From: Sclerurus mexicanus
Lineage: Eukaryota > Chordata > Aves > Passeriformes > Furnariidae
NCBI GenBank assembly: GCA_013396755.1
Contig: VWZF01006730.1
Location: forward strand, 434,001 to 498,000
DNA length: 64,000 nt
Direction: 5' to 3'
Shown: in pieces, positions 59,301 through 64,000 of the stretch
Numbering within the stretch: position 1 is the first letter of the stretch
Layout of the letters: the number at the start of each line of letters is the position of its first letter
The notes under the pieces: generated by a model
Told to the model about the DNA's origin: nothing
The model's input: only the letters and a program-made list of their open reading frames with translations
The model's database searches: none
Made by a program: the position numbers and the translations under genes

Positions 59301-62300
59301 TCACACATGAGACAATGAATAAAATATTTACTTCCAATCCTCATAAAACAATTGCATTCACAAATATTGTCATCATAGGCAGTCTTCATGCTCATTCATT
59401 TTCAGCACTCACAGCAATTAACCTTCCCTACCATTTGTTCCTAATGGAAAACATAAGATTCCTGGTTGAAGTGCACATAGTGCTTTGTTCCACCCAGTGG
59501 ACAAGTGGGTTGTGATGTGTCACTGTGCACTTGTGTAATCTGGTTCGGTTATACTGATGCCATGCAGGTTAAAGGCACAAGAACAAGTAAGTGTGAAGTC
59601 TCTTTCTGGTTTAAGCCATCCAGCTGTATCCTCATTTATAAAAGGCTCTTTCTTTCTTCATGTTTCATGTCCCCTCCCAGGCCCTCCAAGTCACCACCCA
59701 TACAAGAGTGTGTCCAGCCATACTTTAAAGTGAAAGTGCTCTGAACTTTCCCAAAAGCACTTTTAAACTTGGATCGTTTCCCAGAGCCGTTCGGGACACG
59801 ACTCCACTGACCGCTCAGCACACAGAGCAGGGCAGGCAGCAGTCTCTGGCAGCAGGGAGGAGCATTGCCGGGGGGCCGGGGGAGCAGGAGAGAATACAGA
59901 GCCACACCCGGGGAGTGAGTTTTGTTCTCTCCATCAGCCCTGGCAGCTATCCCAACATCATTCTGGCCATTTGCAAAATTCCACATCTGCAATTGTAATT
60001 TACTTCCATTTTCATGCAGCAAAATGTAATCAACTTGTGATAGCATCAACTCTTGTTGAAAACAGTAAGAAAAAGTTATGGACTGAGGAAAAAATAAAAT
60101 AAATTATCTAATCATGAGAAAGCAGTTAAATGACTCTGATTACTAAAAACCAAAACTGTACAATCCACCTTCCAAAATACTGCACCGCTATTAGAAAATT
60201 AAGTAATAGCATGTCCCCGGACAGGCTTGCAATGCAGTGTACTGGTAAATGATACAGACAGAAAGTGGTTAAGCCAAAAGTTGAGAAGTCACACATGTGC
60301 ATGTAAGAGAGGGAAAAAAAAATTTAAAAAAGGGTGGAAATGCAAAGGGCACAGTAAACTGAGTTCAGGGACATGACACTGAAAAGGAAGGACACTGGGG
60401 CAAAGAACTTCCTGGAAAGGGATTGAACATGAGCACAGGTGGGCTCTTGCTGTTTGCCTGTCCGCTTTTTGCTGTGTTCAAAAGAGCAAGGACTTTTAAA
60501 TAGAGGAATTGTACAGGTGAGTCTATTGCCCTCTACCCAGTACCAACATCATGACTCAGAGTGATTGCCAGGATCAAATCGGAACAGCTAAAAGAAGAAC
60601 TAGAGTAAAGAACAGGGACTATTAAACTGTAAGATTTTAAAGATGTTAGTACAAAAAAATCCCAGTGATTTCCCTGTATTCAAGTTGGTCTTGTTTGTAT
60701 TTGCATGTATCAGTGGGTGAAATATATGAGTCACAGGTGCTGGGTTTTTTTACTTGCATGTTAATAACGAAGGGATGCCTTACCCTGAGTCAAAAAGCAG
60801 CGCCTTAAGTTAATCTGGAAACCACTTCTTGAATCTGCTGTCACCTGGAGACTGGCAACAACCTCACTTGCCCCCAGAGGAGAGCTATAAAACCAAGCAA
60901 GAGGGATCTGCAAAGAGAAAGTTTGTTCACTTCTCTAACACTGCTCTTATCCTCCTGAACTATCTCAGGTCAAGCGACTGGGAGACAGCATGTCCTGTAG
61001 GCAGACAGCTCCTGGCAGGCAGTCAGTACAGCTGCGAATACAACACTCTGTGCCAAACATGAGTCTGTAATTTCTACTACTCTCCAATGGTCAGCTTTTT
61101 GAGGATACCATTTAGTCATTTCCTGGGAAGACAAAGGGTGCCCATCAGAGCTAATGATACTTTACTTGCTCACACGTGGCCATGTGGGAGTTGGCTATAA
61201 AACACACTTGGAAAATGAACACAACTGATTCAAAATTACAGCAACAGTGTTGATGCAGGAATGTGGTGCAAGGCAGTTCTCAGACTCCCTGAACCCTTTG
61301 TCAAACAAGTAGGAATTTTCTTCTGCCTTCCTTTTCTCAACCATTTGAATAGGAGAGCAAATGAGCCTCAGGAGAAATAAGAAGTGTGTTAGTTTTCATT
61401 AACTTTTAATTTGAAGTCTGCATAACTGAATGAAACCACTGTAGTAATCTGGAAACGGTATCTGAAAGCCCTGTTGAATCAGAGATAATTCCTTCCCTCT
61501 CTCTGAAAAGTACATATTAAAAAGGTGCTTTGTTCAGAGGCACAGTATCCCCACCAGTACTGGAAAAGACTCTTCTCCAACTTGAGCAGTGGAAGCAGCT
61601 CTAGAAAGTCAATTCAGGCTGCTGCAACATTCCCAGGACTGTAGTAAAGGTCAGTGCGTGTGTCCTTCAGCCATGTGGATTTGATTAGCAAATCTGTGTC
61701 GTCGACAGCTCTGAACTGTTTCCAGATGGTGACATATCAGGGCTCCCATGTGCAGTCCCCATGCCCAGCTTGTCCTCAAAGGCACTGGGCTTGCTGCACA
61801 GCATTCAGGCTGTAACACATACTGCAAGGCTCACACCCAAACATTCCAACCATGGCAGGAAAGAAAATTTTAAAATGTTTTGCAGCCAGATCTTTCTCAA
61901 AAAAAAAAAAAAAAGGCCTAGTTTTAAATACTTAAGGATGACCTGTGAGAATAGACAAACTGGGTCTCAAGTGCCTCCCTGTATGATTGTACCCAGTAAT
62001 TCCAACCCTCTTGTGAACAGGGACTTTGTACATGAAACAAGGAAAACTTGACTAAGGGAAATGAGACTATAGCATGACTGAATCTCTTCCCATGCTGTAC
62101 CATTTTCCAGGGCTATTCCTTAAGGCTGTCTTTACAGTACCTAGAGTGCCAGACCTTACTGTTTGCATGATTTCAGCACACCTGCAGCAATCATGATTCT
62201 GCCAGGTGCCTTGCTGACTTTACCTTATGTTCTGTGATTGTGTTCAAGTCTGTTTGGTCTTACTACTGAGGCCAAATCATCAGGTGTAGTGTGATGTTGG

Positions 62301-64000
62301 GAAGCCACATGTCCCTGACCCCATTAGAGTTTCAATTATGAGTCCTGCCAGAAATCTGCCCATCCCTGTGAACTAGAAATTTCTTCATTTTTTGCATCCA
62401 AGAGCCACTAACCAAGCTTGTGTGGCTACAATTAGCTTAAGTGTTTGTTAAATATACCTCTGGTGCAGTTGCTCCACATGATGCATTGGTACAGTGAATG
62501 TTGAAGTAAATACATCATCTGGAGCATACTTTGGCTTCTTTTGGACATCAATAAATAGCATTCAATAAAAACTTATTCACTAGATGTCTCAAACCAAGCA
62601 TCTCTATAAAGAAGACAGGTTTGCTTTTGGCGTTTGAAAATTATTATTTTTCTTTATCTTCTGTCAGCTACAGCCAGCTTCTGTACCAGAAGAATAGAGA
62701 AAAATGGTGTATGATGCAGAGATGAACAACAGGCTTGTGCCACATACCAGGGAGCAGCTGGTGAGTGAAGCACCTCCGTGCCAGCCCAGAACATCAGAAG
62801 AGCTGGACACGGAGAGGAAATGTCACTATATTGATCTATTGCTTCTGTTTTGTTTTCTGTTAATACCACACTACTTCTTTATTCAAGCTTACGCATGGGA
62901 AGCAGCTGGGGACTGTGACAATGCAGCAAGCTGAGGCTACTGACGCCAGCAAAGGTGGGCGGGAAAAACATACATTTCAGTGAGAGAAGAATTTGGCCCA
63001 TTGTCATCTTTTGGTTTCAGACTATCAAGGAAAACTAAAATACTGTTGCTGACAGTGCCAGCTTTTAACAGTAACTGTACACTTACAGAACATTGTATTA
63101 GAATGTATGTTAATACTTTATTTTGGATTTCACCTCTTTTTTTGCTTTTTTTTTCCCCTTTGGCCTGTCCTCTTGAAATTTATCTCCCTTAATGCTTGGC
63201 CACTCAGAAATGATATGTCCCTGTAGTCAATATGAACAGGCAATGCAAAGGTAATGTCAAATGCTTTCTGCAAACACAAACTTTTTACAAAGCTTAATTT
63301 TTATAAAAGTTCATGTCTTTGAAACATTTGTAAGCCAATGATGTAGTAATTTATTTATCCAGGCTTGCTAAATGCACTATTTTTCTATAGTCTCAGTTAA
63401 ATACTATGAATGAATGTTGCCATAGTTACAGCAGTTCTGAAATTGGCTCTATTGTATTGTAATTCTAGTTTCTTATCTTGCTTCTCTTGCTCTGCTACAA
63501 CAAAAGACACATTTTAATCTCTGTAATTAACCATGATGTGAAAGATCTCGCTCATTCATTTAAAAATACTTGAGCAAATGTGAGATGAGGGATATTTTCT
63601 GTCATGTTGTTTTCCCCAAAACCAGTGAGTGACATGGAACTTCCTGCACCCGGTCTGCATACCTTCTGTGCATAACTTCAGCCTAGTTCTTGAAATTTAC
63701 ATTGGCGTTTCAATTCATTGCAGAAATATACACCATCAAGGAAATAGGCATGCCCACGACTTCCTTTTATAAAGGATATATTGCATGTAAAGACCTGCAT
63801 TACACTGGCATTTATTTGGACAAAAAAACCAATGTGACTGGAGCTGGCAGGTCTTAACGCTGACTTCTGTGTGGTTTGGATGAGGTCTCAGGGTGGTGGC
63901 TGGTAAGCAGGAATCATCAAGGCCTTCATGTAATATCTACTGAAAAGCAAATGCCTTCTCCTCTAGCTGAGCAACAACAAGGTATCTGTCTTCCTGTCAG
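56391..64000. other. Intergenic DNA upstream of PDP1, no gene recognised
   Basis: AT-rich unique sequence. Contains the perfect hairpin at 57318-57360, a poly-A run at 61899-61914 and modest GC-richer patches near 57900-58570 and 59780-59930, whose open frames carry no recognised domain. No exon of TMEM67, the expected upstream neighbour, could be recognised. Confidence 0.55.
57318..57360. repeat. Perfect 18-bp inverted repeat with 7-base loop
   Basis: The arm TAAAATTCCTTGTTTCAA (57318-57335) is followed by CTTCCAC and its exact reverse complement (57343-57360). A G-U and an A-U pair could extend the stem by two when transcribed. The stem is shorter than a typical microRNA precursor. Its perfect match suggests recent origin by template switching or a constraint on structure. 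Confidence 0.9.

Noticed and set aside
53061..64000. TMEM67 3' exons upstream of PDP1
   Set aside because: Expected from mammalian gene order, but no peptide I recognise from TMEM67 appears in any frame.

Overview
The window looks like euchromatic DNA from a bird. Every clear interspersed repeat is a degraded copy of the CR1 LINE, many ending in the ATTCTATG-type 3' motif typical of avian CR1. No SINEs, DNA transposons or LTR elements could be recognised, introns and intergenic DNA are AT-rich, and the only convincing gene is a vertebrate nuclear gene for a mitochondrial enzyme. Turtles and crocodilians also carry CR1, so 'bird' is an inference. The species cannot be named from this sequence.

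Only one protein-coding gene can be supported: PDP1, the catalytic subunit of pyruvate dehydrogenase phosphatase 1, on the minus strand. Nearly all of its coding sequence lies in one large exon (48091-49742). A GT-AG intron of 2572 bp (49743-52314) separates this from a short upstream exon (coding part 52315-52345) that adds an alternative N-terminus. That first exon sits in a GC-rich, CpG-rich island broken by a 466-base assembly gap (52496-52961), so the promoter and transcription start are not resolved.

The rest is intergenic. From 1 to about 45000 there is a gene-poor stretch downstream of PDP1 with CR1 fragments near 6.4, 13.1, 16.0, 28.1-30.3, 36.6-37.9 and 44.7 kb. From 53 to 64 kb, upstream of PDP1, there are two more CR1 fragments (53.5 and 56.2 kb). 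In mammals PDP1 lies between TMEM67 (upstream) and CDH17 (downstream). I recognised no exon of either here.

I found no previously undescribed gene system. The observations most worth following up are: an approximately 720-bp unidentified insertion that splits a CR1 reading frame; a perfect 18-bp inverted repeat with a 7-base loop at 57.3 kb; a possible regulatory cluster at 34.8-35.3 kb containing a perfect 12-bp inverted repeat of RFX-like half-sites, bracketed by a diverged duplicated segment; and a 5' leader of PDP1 with a three-codon upstream ORF and an extra in-frame AUG.
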